In this document: positions 24,901 through 39,900 of the stretch, piece after piece
Layout of the letters: every line of letters starts with the position of its first letter
How positions within the stretch are numbered: the stretch's first letter is position 1
Source: Oopsacas minuta
Taxonomy: Eukaryota > Porifera > Hexactinellida > Lyssacinosida > Leucopsacidae
Length of the DNA stretch: 64,000 nt
Direction: 5' to 3'
NCBI GenBank assembly: GCA_024704765.1
Contig: JAKMXF010000099.1
Location: forward strand, 320,432-384,431
Program-made: the position numbers and the translations under genes
Notes under the pieces: generated by a model
Databases searched by the model: none
What the model was told of the DNA's origin: nothing
The model's input: only the letters and a program-made list of their open reading frames with translations

Positions 24901-27900
24901 ATTATCCTCCTCCCCAGAATTCTGACAATTTGTAAACCATTGATTCTTGTCACTTATTTGAGTGTCTATCGTTATTCGAAGTTTTTCCCATTCGAGTTGA
25001 TAAATATATTATTATATTGTATCCAATCCTAGCAAAGCAAAGTGCGCTCATACCGATATTATGCATTAACATTGATCGCATATAAAAGTGTTCTTTGAGT
25101 TTATCCTGAAAAAGCACAAGCAAACCTGATATTTCAAATTTCCATAATGGCAGAGTATTTTAATTTATTTTATATTACATGCCACAATAATGAGTTCGGT
25201 AATTTAACATTGTTTAATTTATGTTCAATGTATGAGGCCACCTACTTTGCTCCATGGCTCAATGGGGTCTTGGTGTGGCAAGGGTTGGGAACAACTGCTC
25301 TAGATAATCTGATTCTACAAAAGAAGTTCTAAGGGTCGAGGACCTATAAGCAATTCATACATTGCATAGGGCTGTTGCGTAGGATTTGACCCGCAATACA
25401 AAATCCCTATAGCATATCCACGGTGCGGGTCAAAATCCTACGATGGAATATATGCGTAGGATTTTGACCCGCATATAATGTATTATTGTCATAGGATTTT
25501 GACTCTAAAGTGATCTTACTTCTCTGTCATTTGACTTTTTCGAATTCCATACACTCTCATTACGTTATTACCACTAAATGAACGTATGTAATTCAATTTT
25601 AGATTAGCTACGAAGGGCACTCGAAAGGTTTTGACGTTGATCGACATATCAGATAGTAATAATAAAATTGACTATTACATTTTTTCAAAATACTCTCCCT
25701 GACAACCTATACATTTTTTCAATCTGGTAAACCAATTATCAAAACATTTTTTCCACTCTTCTTTGGGTTGTCTCCAATCGCTTGGAAAAGTGCCCCCTCT
25801 CAACTCCTCATTAGTCGAAAATCTCCTCCCACGTAATTGATCTTTGAGTCTAGGGAACAACGAGAAGTCACAAGGGGCTAAATCAGGACTGCAGAGCGAG
25901 TGAGGTAATGTTTTGAGTCCAGAATTTTCCAAAAACTCATGAGTTCTGATTGCCGTATGCGATGATGCATTATCATGATGAAGAAGAATTCCTCTAATGC
26001 CTCTCTTCTCCCGCTGTGACTCAATTGCTGTGATGACTTTGGGTAGGCACACTGTAGTGTACCAGTCGGCAGTAACAGTCTTTCTATCCTCGAGAGCAAC
26101 AGCTTCGACAAACCCACTAGATCTGAAAAAAATCGCCCACATCTGTTTCCCAACAGATCTAGCCCTCCGAACTTTGGTTGGAAGTGGGGCATCTTCTTCA
26201 ACCCACTCCTTTAACATTCCCTTTGTTTCCGAACATAATGGTATATCCATGTCTCATCACCTGTAAGGATCTCAGAAACAGCTTTTGAACTTCCATTAGC
26301 AAACCTTTTGAGCTTAATTTTGCAAAAGTCTATGTGGTATATTTTTTGTTGTAAGTTCAAAGAATGGGGGATCCATCGGGCACACAACTTCCTGACACAA
26401 AGCTCTTTGTGAAAAATGATATTAATTTTCCCCGATGATAACTCGGTTTCATACTCTAACTAAGCGTACGTAATATGAAGATCTTTAGTAATTAGATCTA
26501 ACATTTCGTTAACATTTTCTTCATTATGTGAAATATTCGGTCTTCCTGAACGAGGGGCATCTTCAAGAACAAAGTTTCCGTGAATGAATTCCCTGTACCA
26601 TCGTTCAACTGTACTTAGAAAAGGAGCTAGATCCGGGAAATGTTCCTGTAAAGATTCATAGATTTCTACTCTTGTTTTCTGTAGTTTTAATAAGATAAAA
26701 ATCATTGCTCGAAAATCACGTTTTGTGAGATCGGATTTAGATTGACATATTTTAGAAGCCATGTATACTAAAATTATCTAATTTATGACAGTAGAAGAAA
26801 TAAATGAATGAAAGTTTCAAAGTACAGGAATAAAATATGTCTGAAAAGATGGATGCGGAAAAATATCCGACAGATTAATGGTTTCATATCAAACGGTAAA
26901 ACTTTTCGAGTACCCCTCGTATACGTATACGTGACTGAGTAAACAAGTCAATTTAGAGTTGGATTCTAGAAAGTAGTGAATTTGTTTGACAAAATGTAAA
27001 CTATGTTTCCACTACGTATAAAAAATTTACAATATTTTTAATTATCCAAAATGCCAAAAATAGACAGTGTATATAAATATTTTGTAATAATATTACTTGG
27101 ACCGATGGTGGTAGGTATTTGATAATTGTATTTAATAACTCATAATAAATAAAATAATTTAGCATGTCAATCTACTATATATTGCAATATATTCTATCAA
27201 ATAACAGAAATTTACAAGCATTAGCATGGTAATGAATTTTCGGAAACTCTTGAGTACGAATTGTAGTCGATTTCTCTTTGCCCATTTCTCTATACTTACT
27301 AACAAGCTTTAAGGAATATACCACTGAAATATGTTCATCTATTTTACAAGCGTAGACTATGCATTTGTTACGGGAGTTTGGCATAATGTTGATACACATA
27401 TAGAGTTGAAGTGAAAACCGCGAGCCCCTGGCATTCTGCATACTCCTGGATAACACTAGATTTCTATAAACAAAACAAGTCAGCTGCGATGGCCTCCTCC
27501 TTCCCCTTACAGCCACCCCCTAACGCTAAATGTTTAACATTGACCTCACTTTGTTTATGTGTGCAGTGTTAGAGCGAGTTTGATGTGATTGCGATCACAC
27601 CAAATTCGATTCTAAGCTGCAACATAAACGAATACGTAAAAGATATCGTAATTTAACAGACAGGCGAGGAGCTAACGGACTCCGAACGGCTACAGACAAG
27701 GAGACATTAAAAAATAAAATGTAGATAAGAAACTCGCTTGTATCTGATTCCATTCTGTATTTCGTCTCGGCGTAGACTCGTCAGTTGCGCTGCAGCTCTC
27801 GCAATATACTTAGATGGTAGAGTGATGATATTCGCCACTGGGGATGTGCTGTTGCAGGTCGCGTTTCCATTATCTGGGCTCAACATGATAGGGATTGCGT

Positions 27901-30900
27901 TGCCTGAAAAACTTCTGGCAAAGGTCCCCACAAAGTTCGATGTACCTTGCCTTTGAGCGCTTTCGAATGATGGAAAAGAGTCGTGAATCTCTAAGAATTC
28001 GTCAGAAGAATGCAAGAGGTAGAATACAGTATTGAGTGATCCCATGAAAGTGTCACAGCCCCAAAGTTGGATAATTGGTTCTCTCATTCCGTCATAATTA
28101 TAGAATTTCCCGTTTTGGTAAAGGATTGAATAGAAGTGTCTATTACTCAATATACTAAAGCCAGCAAGTTGATAGTGAAGTGTCCGTTGGTTGTGACTGA
28201 TGGTGAAGTGTTTGTCAATATCACTTGCAAAAATGTCTGGCAATTCGGGTAGATGTCCGAGTTCAATTATTAGCATGACAGGTATTGACTTGAATTGACC
28301 AGATATCCTCCCTAAGACAGCAGTAGTTGATCCACAAGACTTGCATTTAATAGGAACGAGACTTCGATTAACAGATGATTCCAGGTTTGTAATAACGCCT
28401 CCTATATTACTAATCATGGATTGTGTCTCAAAGATATTGGTGCATTAGTGGCATTGGAAGATAGTGAAATATTTGTCGTTACACAAATCTTCTGTTCGTA
28501 AATATTTGATAATGTTGCCTTCTGATCCAAAGAAATCATAAGACCGTATCAATCCTGAGGAATCATAAATAACTTCAAGCCCAATTTTAGTAGCAACATA
28601 TTCTCGAAGTTTCTCAAATTCACAATTAGCAGCCAATTGGAATATGTAGTGGAATTCAGCTTCAATATGTGTACTTCCGATTAACTTCAGTGAGTCTATG
28701 ATGGTTGCTTTATTCGAACTAAGAATAGCCAATATATTGTCGATAGAACAGGTGTTAGATTGCACGATGTTGTTATATTCTCCTCCCCATTTAGGATATG
28801 GGATAAGATCTGATGCATTTTGTATAGATTGTTCTGGTATTTCAGTGATCTCATGAGCTTGCTGAGTTAGGACTATTAACTCAATTATTACTGGTAATAG
28901 AACAGCAATCGGATAATCATGATTTCTTTGTGTCTCTTCAGGTATTTCAGTAGGATAGGAGGAACGATATTCTGCGTGCCAATTACCAGTTGATACAGCA
29001 AGTTTCCCCTTAATCTCAAAATTTAGTTCGTTGGATGCATGGTAAGAATATAGTATATTCAATGAAGTTCGAGATGCAGCTTTTGTAGCGAGTTTCTCAT
29101 GTAGTTGGGTTAAGTAGGTGTTATTGACAAGGGCTGATAGTATTCGAGGTTTCAATTGAAGTAGCTCAGAGTCGATATTTTCATAGATTGAGTGCTGTTG
29201 GGGTGTTTCAAATGTTTCTTCCATGGTATCCAGGTTAAATATATCATCCAATGAATCTAAATACATAATAAATATGTGAATTATAGGATTGCTATTACGT
29301 ATTAATCGAATCAATACAGAACACAACTGGTTTATATGTACTTAATCATGGGCTGAGTCAATTGGTTATAGTTCAGTACAATATTGTCTCGCTAATATAT
29401 TTACCGCTAGGAGGGAATTTGCAAGATCTTTTGGGCTTCTTCAATTTGCCTGTCTTTGTTATTTTCTTAACTTTCTGGGTATTTTCTGGGTTAACCGCAT
29501 TTGCTGGACGTCCTGATCGCATCTCATCACTTAGAGTCTTTCGTCCACGGGTAATTTCACCGTACCAGTTGTACACTGGTGGCTAAAGATGGTGATTTTT
29601 GTCCAAATGTGTCCTGAAGTTAACTGTGTGATTCATTAGGACTAAGTTTTCTCATAAAGTCATAAGTAATCATTCCGCGTAGCTCCCTCCTTTCCAAATC
29701 TAAATCCATGAGAAATAATTCGGTACGAATTTAAATCAGACCCAGTGCTGACTATTTAAGTAGCCGTCAAAAAAGTAATAACAGATAAAAGACTTAGATA
29801 TTTTAGATAGGAGTAGTTATAAATAGTGTACTATAGATAAATGATGTATTGGTGTGCAAGAAATGAAATTACGGCAATCATTCTAAAAACTTTTTGGCGA
29901 ACCTCGTATAGGCGAATTATCCTACACACCATCTAGTAACACTATTTGGGGCTGAAAATGTGTCAGATCGCCTTGGGGTGGAAACATTTGATACAGTGGT
30001 CATGTGGATTACTTTTTCAATAATTACTGCTCTTGTCCAGCTTGGGAGCCGCACATTTGCGTATATCACACTTGCGGACAGTATGTTATTATTTGTTGAA
30101 TTCAAACAAATGCATATATGTATTTAATGATTATGACAGAAAATAACAAGCATAATTAATATAGGGATGATTAAAATCTGGTTCTAAAAGCAAGGCCTCT
30201 TAAGTACACTAATATTGGCCTGTGAAAGAATGAAGTTACTAGGTCTAATATTACCTTTTCATATCAATTGATTTTTCGTTTTTTGGGGACTTCACCGTGG
30301 GTAAATTTCAGTTGTTTTAGCTCGGCATTACCTTGTTCCGTTTTAAGGCAATTTATGAATTTCCAAATTGAAGGGCGATGACAACCACATGTGCTTTGAA
30401 ATCCACGATGCCATGCTTTTACTAAGTTTGTACATCTCGGCAAGCTTTGTGGAACAAGATGAAAATTGTTCCAAAGAGTTATTGGGGGGAGAGGAGGATT
30501 CCTTTCCCTATTCAAGTTTAGAATGCCTATGTAATTGTCTTCAAAATACCTGCAGAGAGGATATGCATTTTCTGGGAAAGTCATGATCAGTTGTTAGAAA
30601 GACCAGCCGACGAGTTCGGGTGGGACGAAAGCTAGAGCAGGCAGCATACGCATGGTTAATGCAAATTCCGGATTATTTTGATATTCTGACTGCACGCCAA
30701 GAGACAGAAGTTTCCTAAACTCACTGTGAGAGTTGGAAAAAGCACGCTTTCACTTGGGTTAATGTCCAAATTGAATTGAAAGAATTGATTGCTGCTTGCT
30801 CAAAGTCGACATAAACCTAGTGCGGTTGACAATTCAGACAGGCATCACGGATAACTTTCCACATTTTAGTATATGTGGCAATTGAGTTGTTCGGGAATAG

Positions 30901-33900
30901 CGCGTATACACATGGTAATAAATGGCCATTTTCAAAAGGATTGGGTCCTTCAATAAGACAATGAACAGTGTATAGTTGGCGAAAGAGAGTAAGGACTGTT
31001 TTGAATGTGCCATCGGCTAGCCAGATCTTTGACATGGTCAAAAATTCTATGTTCTCTTTGGTTGCAAATATCACTATCCTATTGGTGGCAATGCCAGAGT
31101 CGTAGAATAGAAAGTTCCTGTTAGAAATGTCTTGATGTTTTCAGCGTCTAATTGAAGTTCTTCAAGATATACTGGATTAGGTGGAGCAATACGTTGCCTT
31201 TTATACATCATTTTCAGGGCGTGTTGATTTGGAAGCAGAGACTTCGCAGATCCAGACAATAAACTGGTCATCTCTCCTATCGTAACGTGCGGATTGTCAT
31301 TAGTTTCTCTCGCTCGCTTCCTCATTAAATCTTTCATGGCTGTTACCTCATCTTTACCGTATTCCTGTTGGTGAGAATGTTCCCTAGACTTTTTGATGAT
31401 TGTTTCATCAACGGAGTGTATTCTATCTTTACATCCTCGCACGTCAGACCGCCACTCCTTTTTGATAGCTCCCCGACGATGGAAAATATACAAATATCCG
31501 TCGTGGGATAATTTGTTAGTCCCCTTTGAAGATTTGATCATTTGGAATGAAGTATCGCTATTAGCAGACATTTGATATTTGGTGATAAAATATCTAGCTC
31601 ATCCAATGCATTTTATAGATCTCGAAATAATTTTGTAATTAGAGTTTATTTATCTGTGAAACCTTTAATTAACTTGTCAAATATACATTACATTGTACGC
31701 AAGTGTTATGTACGCAAATATGTACGTAGATGTGCTAGACCCGTCCAGCTTGTATCACTTGGGTTTAATTTCGACGCTTGCTACCTGACTAAAATGGTTA
31801 TTACTGATTCAATTTAGCACGATTTGGTAACAATTTATAGGCTAGAATTGAGGCCAATAATATACATGGCAAATTAGTTTTTGAAGTTAAATTATTCCTT
31901 ATGGATAGTAAAGGGGATTATATATTTCAAATTTGCTAACTATAAAATTCTGGCGTGATGCATAAGGATTCGCAATTTACGAATGAATCTTTCCTCCAGC
32001 TCGAGCCTTTTTTGTCTGATTTAATATCTTCTGTAGATTTTCGCCTTGTGATTTAGCTTCTTCTTCACACTTCATCTTTAATGAGTAAATATCATCATGT
32101 ATTTAACAATTACATGGTTAAACTGGCTACATGAATGTACTCTATCGATCTGCTGATCAGGTTTTGTTGTTGATTTTCCAGCCTTTTCGGAAGATAATAA
32201 ATTTTAGATATGCATCGTTATCCTTTCTCTGCGTGACTCGTTATTTGTAGCCATCAGAAGTTGTGTAAATTCATCCACGATTTTGTTATTAACTAACTTT
32301 AGAAGGATATTCAGAAATATATACATTGTCTGTCATAATGATTATACATTCTCGAAAGCATACTAGTATGTGATTGATGTTTGATGATGAATGTGAACGT
32401 AAAGAATAAATTCTAGTCGAACAAATGACAACAAACAAATTCGAACAGTTGAAGCGCTCCCATCTCTACTATAGTAGAATAGTACAACATCTCCTTTTCT
32501 GCCCGAGAGGCTAAAACAGAATTATTTTATACTTATGATGTTGATTTATTGTTTTTATTGTATCATTAAATGTATAGACTGCACATAATTTTGCAATTTT
32601 CTCTATAATCCTTAATGCAGGGTGGTCTTTATTTTGCATCATAGAGTTGGTTGAGGTGGCCTATAAATTTGTATTTATTTTATACAGTAATATAGAATAT
32701 TTTATGTTTGAATATATTAATGCATCTGTAGTCCAAATATTTTAGTGACTGCCATTGCCTTAGAGTTTGGAATTCTATGTCTAAGGCAAAAATCCATCGC
32801 GCACCGCCCTATCAAGCGATGCACGTATATACTAACATTAGCTTTTGTCTATAGGGACTTTGGAAACAAAATTGTTAGTGCGGCGAGGTATATTGTATTG
32901 ATACGGCATTAATCACATCTCGCAAATTCAATAATAACAAAATTCTGATTTAGCCGCACCAATTCCTACTACCCTGGTCTACCAGACAAATATTGATGAT
33001 AATGACGCGTACATATACTCCGTTGATACCACAATCAGTTAAACTTGAGCCACCTGTTTAATAGGGTCACTTGACCATGAACCAAGCAATGCTAATTGGC
33101 TTAAGTTCTTTAACAATTAGGCTACTGATAGAATCTGCTATTTGGCAACTATTGTTATGTGTATATTCTTATTTTTCTAACAATTCAATCCAAATCTAAG
33201 AATACTATATGACAAATTGATTTTCAAATGCTAGCAACTCATTTGAATTTCAATTAACAACTCATTCAATTTGATAACTACCAACTCATATCAACTCTTT
33301 CAACTCATTCTATTTCGTTATTAACAACTCAGTTAGAGAAAATGAGTGGTATACCGACTAATTGTTTGAGAAATGAGATGGTTAATTCCACTCTTTGAAA
33401 ATTTTAGAAAACCTTCAATTTGGTTACTATGAACACTTTCAATTTTGGCCCTTGAAATGTTTATTCCTATGGTCAGAAAGAATTGTTCCATACATTCGTA
33501 GCTATATCAATTATCCTATGGTTTTCTTTTACAAAACTACTATAGTTATTGATCTGTAATCTGTACGGTGGGTGTGAAATTTTCAGTTATTGTGCACTTC
33601 AGGTATATACTTGTGTATAGCCAATATCTTTTGCACCTTGAAGTATAGAACCTCAAATGTCCCATTATCACTATTTATAGTCCGTTAGTACCTTATATAT
33701 TCCATTAGCACAAACAATGCCTTTTAGGACTTCATATTTCGCAATTTGTAGCATCATTTATGCTAATTATCACTTTATTTGTTCCAATAGCATGTAATTT
33801 CCTGATAGCTGCATATAAGTGCCAATAGCGTCTTATATGTCCCGATAGTCCTTAATATTTTCAGTTAGCACCAGAGTCACAATTGTATTATTAATCTCCG

Positions 33901-36900
33901 GGTTATCGACTTAGATCTCCTTATAGTATTGTTACATTCCTTTTAACACATTGTATGATCTAATAACACTTAAGATGTAATTATATGACCTTATATGTCC
34001 CCAAAAGAGACAACATATAAGCCCTTTAGTAACATAAAGTCACCAAGCACAATTAATGCTCCCTTACCACTTTAGATTCCCAAATAGGGAATTGCTTCCT
34101 TTTGATAATATAATGGAACTGTGTCTCTGAAGCCATCATTAGTTTGTGAGGGATGTACACTCCTTTACCTCGATGCTAGCCTCATACGATTTCTTCTTCA
34201 TAATTTATGAATGTTTTCACATCCAAGCAAGAACCATTACACATGCTTTGCCTAGGATCGAGACTTCGCAGTAATATTATAGAAGCACTCACCCTAAGGT
34301 TAATTCGGTACAGAGGCAAGCTAGTTGGTGCAATGGAATTTAAGAATTTATTTGAATACACAGCTTCCTGAGCTTGCTTTACTGAGCCCGCACCCAACAA
34401 TTATTGTATATCTCCAGGGATTTGGTTCATAACAAATCGTTTATGTATTCAGTTGGTGCGTTTGAAGAGATATCAAATTTGTGAAGTAAAGTACCGCAAT
34501 GATTGTATTTTTCTCAAATCTTCACTAGGATGAATGTTTGGGATTGGATTCTTCGAATACTTAAGTTTCGCTCTAGTTTCATGCTGAATGATGAATCTAT
34601 CTTCGTAATGCTCAATGCTGATTACTGATTATTTACTAATCTTATAATTTATTCAATTCAAAGACTCCATCAATTTTTTGGACAATTTTGGATGACCTGG
34701 ATACTTGAAAACTGTGTTCCCTCATTGAAATTAGGGCAACATCCTGTCACTGAACACTGATTGGGCATATGAAAGAACGTATACATGTTTGACTAATGAT
34801 GATTGTTATTAATATTCATCAAGAAATTGATTAGTTTATATGCTCAGATTGATAGAACTACATAAATGAAATTATAAATATTTCATTATCTTCAGAACTC
34901 TTGTAATGTACTATAATTACATTTGTATACATTCCTTTCAATCAAATCAAATAAATTGTGTTTTTGAGAATTTTTAGTATCTACTCACATTCCTGTTTAT
35001 ACTTTCTTAACCTGAGTTACACCTAAATTTATACTCAAAATATAATACATTTAAATAAATATTTTGCTGATGTCATATTTGAATGGCGCCTAAACCACTT
35101 AACTACAAATCTACCCACCTCAAAAATGGTCCTAATTGATTTCTCAAGCCGAATACCTTAATATTGCAAAATCTGTTAATATATTACGAATCATTCTTTC
35201 AAAAATGGGAAATACATTCTTGCTTCTCGTTTCAGAGCCTTCTTAGTGTCATATTCAGCCGCGTATTTAGTAGGCCATTCTACATTATTTGAATCTTAAC
35301 TTATGAAAATATTCAACTATCTTTCATTGTTTCAATTTTCAAGTTAATGATAGGAATTGTAGGAGTCGCTATGGTTAATATGATTATACATGAAGATTTC
35401 TTATCTGTTTGACTATTTCTCATTCGCCTAGATTAATACGAAAACCATTTACCATATTATTGTATACTGTAGATTTATCGCTGATGAACGAAACTCAGCT
35501 ACTCTAGACGATATGTTTGATTCTGCCCCTCTTGTAGAAAAGATCAATTGCCACACTCAAGTAAGAAATCTACGTTACAAGACTATTTGGCCTCTCAGAA
35601 GCAGAGACTTTTGTACACTTTTGTGTGGACTACACCTCGAACCCAATTTGTGGAGTATTATTTGTTTTTCTATACAACACAGTGGGTAAGTGTATTTAAT
35701 ATTAATTATTTACTATTTCAATATTCAAATAAATTAATCATCATAAATAAATCAAATATAGATAGAAACCTATAGTATCCTTATATAACAAGTTTCTAAG
35801 TCCAAGGAAAATATAAAATTACTCAAAATTGAATTCTTTATTATGATTAGGCCACTTTTGGATGATTATATTTCAAATCGCTTAATGTGACAGTTTTCCC
35901 ATCATGATCAACAAGAATGTCAATAATATCAAAGAAAGCTATTGGAATGGCTGAATATTTCTGGGATATGGCGGAATAGATTTTGCGACTTCCTAGCACA
36001 CTATGTCACAATATTTGCATATTGCCTGGCCATCTTTGGATATCCGGTTAGGATTATCCATTAAGTCGGATCGAGAAAAGTGTAAATCGTCGGTTCAACT
36101 TCTACCTAAGTGAAAAGTTGGCTTCGCCATTTTTTAGGAAAATGCGGGACTAAAATTTGAAAAATATTTCGATTTGACCCTTGCGCTTTATATATTCGTT
36201 GTGTCACTTTCGCAAAATTGATTTTAAATTGTCGAATTTCAAATTCCTTTCACTTAGCCCTTTATATATATTATTTGGTAATAGTAAGTCGCATATTTGC
36301 TATCGAATGGTATAATAATCTAATTTCTATGTCCAAGGATACTCAAGTTATCAAGATTTTCTCTGCATATTCTATCATATCCTAATAATATTACCCACCC
36401 CCCTTTTAATCCTATCATTTAAAAATTACTAGCTTTTTTATCTATCGTAGTATATGATTCAATTATGTTATATCAAGTATATTTAGTATGTATATTCTTT
36501 CTTTGATTCAAATGTGGGAATTTTTTCTCTTGATGTTGGGGTTGAAAGAGTTCATCCATCTATCCCTTCTCCTGTTATTGAACACGAACTTATAGTAACT
36601 TATTGAATAGTTCTTTCAATAGCTTGTGTATGGCATGGATATGCTGGAATTTCTAGTGGAGCACGTACACAATTAATTAGTACTTCTCTTGAGTGGTATT
36701 TTGTAAAAGGCGGCTCTGTGATGAATAAAGTCTCCCAATCAATCATATCCGCATATGTTTCAGCAGTGAACCTTATTGAAGGGAGATTAAATGGACGAAT
36801 TTCAATCGTCTAAATGATGAACTGTAAATTCGGAAATCTAAATTAGTCTTCACTCCCGTTGTATAATGTGTTCATCATATCTGCAAGCATCGATAACAGA

Positions 36901-39900
36901 AGATTTTCTGGATGACAAAAATATGAGTTTCTCTGTATCACATTGCGAATTGCTTCTTGGTCAGACTCCGATAGCTCTCGCAGTAAAGATATCACAAAAA
37001 CCATATTTTTAGGTCCATCTGTGCAAACCGGGTTACTCTTAATTCTAAACCAAACCGGTGCATAAAAATTGATCATATAATCGAAAATCCAGGATAATTC
37101 AGGTGTGGGATGTATAGTAGAAATGTACGACCTAAGTAATCTGTTGGTGCATAGGATAGATTTTTCTGATCTTTATTTAGATTCTTTAGATTTTCGCAAC
37201 CAAATAAGTTGAGTTTATCGCATAATTGATGATACACTGCAATTGGTTTCCAAGTAAAATCGCAATTAAGTTCTTTACCAATTTCTCCATTAAATGAATT
37301 GGGTCCACTGGTTTGTCTATCTATTATTTGAAAGAGATGCCTCAATGGAAGTTCATTACCATGTAATTGGCAAATATACCAGTGGAGTGGTTTTGTGAAC
37401 TCTACTTCAAGTAATCTAATACAACCATTTTAGATTTCAGTGTTAACTCGAGCTCCATCAGCTCCAACCGCCATTAAATTTGAATTACGCTCCCTGCAAA
37501 GATCAGTCAATTCCCTTGCTATGTCTTTGACTTTACCAGAACTTGATGTTACATGGGCAACATACTGATTCCCCTGTTCAGATAAGACAGAATAATGTTC
37601 TTCATTTGCAGTATCCTGATGCAAATGTCCATTTTCTCTTTCTACCAGTACTCGAGTTTGATCTTTACGGCCATCAAAACATATTGCAGATATATCATTG
37701 ATAGTCTCGTGAACCTCATTAGCCAATTCCTTTCTCACAGAGAATCTAGATCTACCGAGTTTGTTTCTATCAATAGTTTGACTATCTTCTTCGGGTGTGA
37801 TAATACCGTAATCCTGCAGTACTGAGTTAGCTAAAGCTGCGCCTGCCCGATCGCTAATTTGATATCTATCACACATTATGGGTAAATTTCGTAATTGATT
37901 ATGATTACGTGTATACTTGTGAATATTAGATGTCTCGAGTCAGATGATTCAAACTCTTCAAAGTCACATTCTATAAATTCTTGCGAAGTTTGAACAGCAT
38001 GAAATCTCTTCATTTCCCTTTCTTCTCTTTCATATTGTGCCCCTTTTCTTTTTGTTTAACAATATCTTTAGAAGTTGTCATGCAATCCAAGCTGAAAATA
38101 AATAATTTTCGAGCGTTTCGCTGATTAAAGAGAAATGACCACTCACGACGTGGTATCTTTTTATCGAGGGAGGAAAACATTTACCTCCCTGAATTAGGCA
38201 TTTGCAATTGAGACATCGAACAAGACATTGAATTCGGAGATAATAGGCTGTATACGGTCAGGTTGTTGCTTGTTTTGGATACTTTTTCGTAGTATTTAGC
38301 TCTCTCAATAATATCAGAAATGATGTACTGTTGTATTTTGAGCTCTGATATGGTGGATATGGAAGCCAAATTATAGATACGCATATTACTTTAGTTATTT
38401 CTTTTGCTATTTCGTCTCTAGTTGATTTAGAATCTTCATTTCTAAGCATTTTATGATGATTGTATAGATCTAGTTCTGTTAGAAGTTGATTTTCTGGAAT
38501 GGGTCCTGGATAACCAAAATCAGGATGAAATACTAAACTGCGCATATATTCTGTTATATTCAAGAATAAATATATTATAGGAATATAATCACTCTATAAC
38601 ACAGGTCAAGAAAATTTAACTTCATTTTCTCATCAAGTATTAGATTGACATTTTCTCAGCTAGTTTTTACGCTGAATTCAAATCTGCTTTCAGATTCTTT
38701 CCAGCACGTCCAGTTTTTTTCCATCTACAAGTCAACGATTTTATGTATTTCCTAAATTTTTCCTGTTATTTTATAGTAGTGGGTGTCCTTTTGTCTTCTT
38801 ACATGATAGCCATCTGAAATAAATCAAAGTTACGATGTTTTAGATTAATGCCAAGATAATATCAGTTATTATCCTAGCTCTTACATATAATTATTCACAT
38901 TCATACATGTATCAACTACTCACAAACTAAGGGAAAATACATATCCATCTAGAAGTATAAAGGTAGCTAACTAATTTAAAAGTGTTGAGAGTACGACTTC
39001 CTTTTATATATCTTGTTAGGATTATCTCTGAAGAGCCTCCAACAGTAATCGGACATCGTACCCTCATTCCAGAAACCTTGGTATCGGGTTTCCATCTCCT
39101 GTATGTCTTGGTGGAATCTCTCACCCTGTTCATCACTTACAGCACCAAGGTCTCAGGGAAAAATCAAGGTGAGAGTGCAAGAAGTGAAGTTTTAGCGACA
39201 TGCGACAGCCCATCTTCTCGTCTGCGTTAAGCAAGGTTTCCACTCCTTCTCTGTAGTTGGACGACTTCATGTTGCCCAAAAAGTTTTCACAAACCCATGT
39301 GAAAGAATTCCCAGCACTCATTTCTAATTCGGATAATGTCTTCTCGAAATTTGGATCTCTGAATACTTGCCTGATTTGTGTTCCTACAAATACTCCCTCT
39401 TTTAACTTTGCCTCCCTTAATTTCGGAAATTCGCCTACCAGATGCAGAAATCCTGCTGAATTTGTTTTGCCCATTGTTTTAACGAATGTTTTCATTAATC
39501 CAAGTTTAATATGAAGTGGGGGTAAGAAAACTTTGTTTGGATCTACCAATGGCGAATGCTGTCAATTGGTTTTCCCACTTCATAGGTTCTCTTCGGCCAA
39601 TCACATTTTTTATAATATTCACCAGTTGCTCGGCTGTCCCATAGACATAGGAAACAACAATACTCTGTAAAACCTTGTTGCAAGCCCATCAATAGCCCGA
39701 TTATCTTAAGATCACCGCAGATATTCCATATATGTGTTCTATATTGTATTGCCTCCAAAACTTCCTGCAAATTGACGAAGGTTTCTTTGAGATAGACGGA
39801 GTGAGCAATTGGAACGCCAGGCTTTAGATTTCCGTTATGCAACAGAACAGCTTTCAAACTACGTTTTGACGAGTCGATGAAAAGGCGCCAATCAGAGGAA

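Noticed and set aside
31984-32094. Short minus-strand lysine-rich frame as a possible exon
   Set aside because: About 35 residues, no splice sites supported, no recognised family.
36483-36835. Plus-strand reading between the left arm and gene 1 as a separate gene
   Set aside because: The minus strand reads as the C-terminus of gene 1 (FNLPSIRFTAE, CHTQAIERT), so the plus-strand frame is its shadow.
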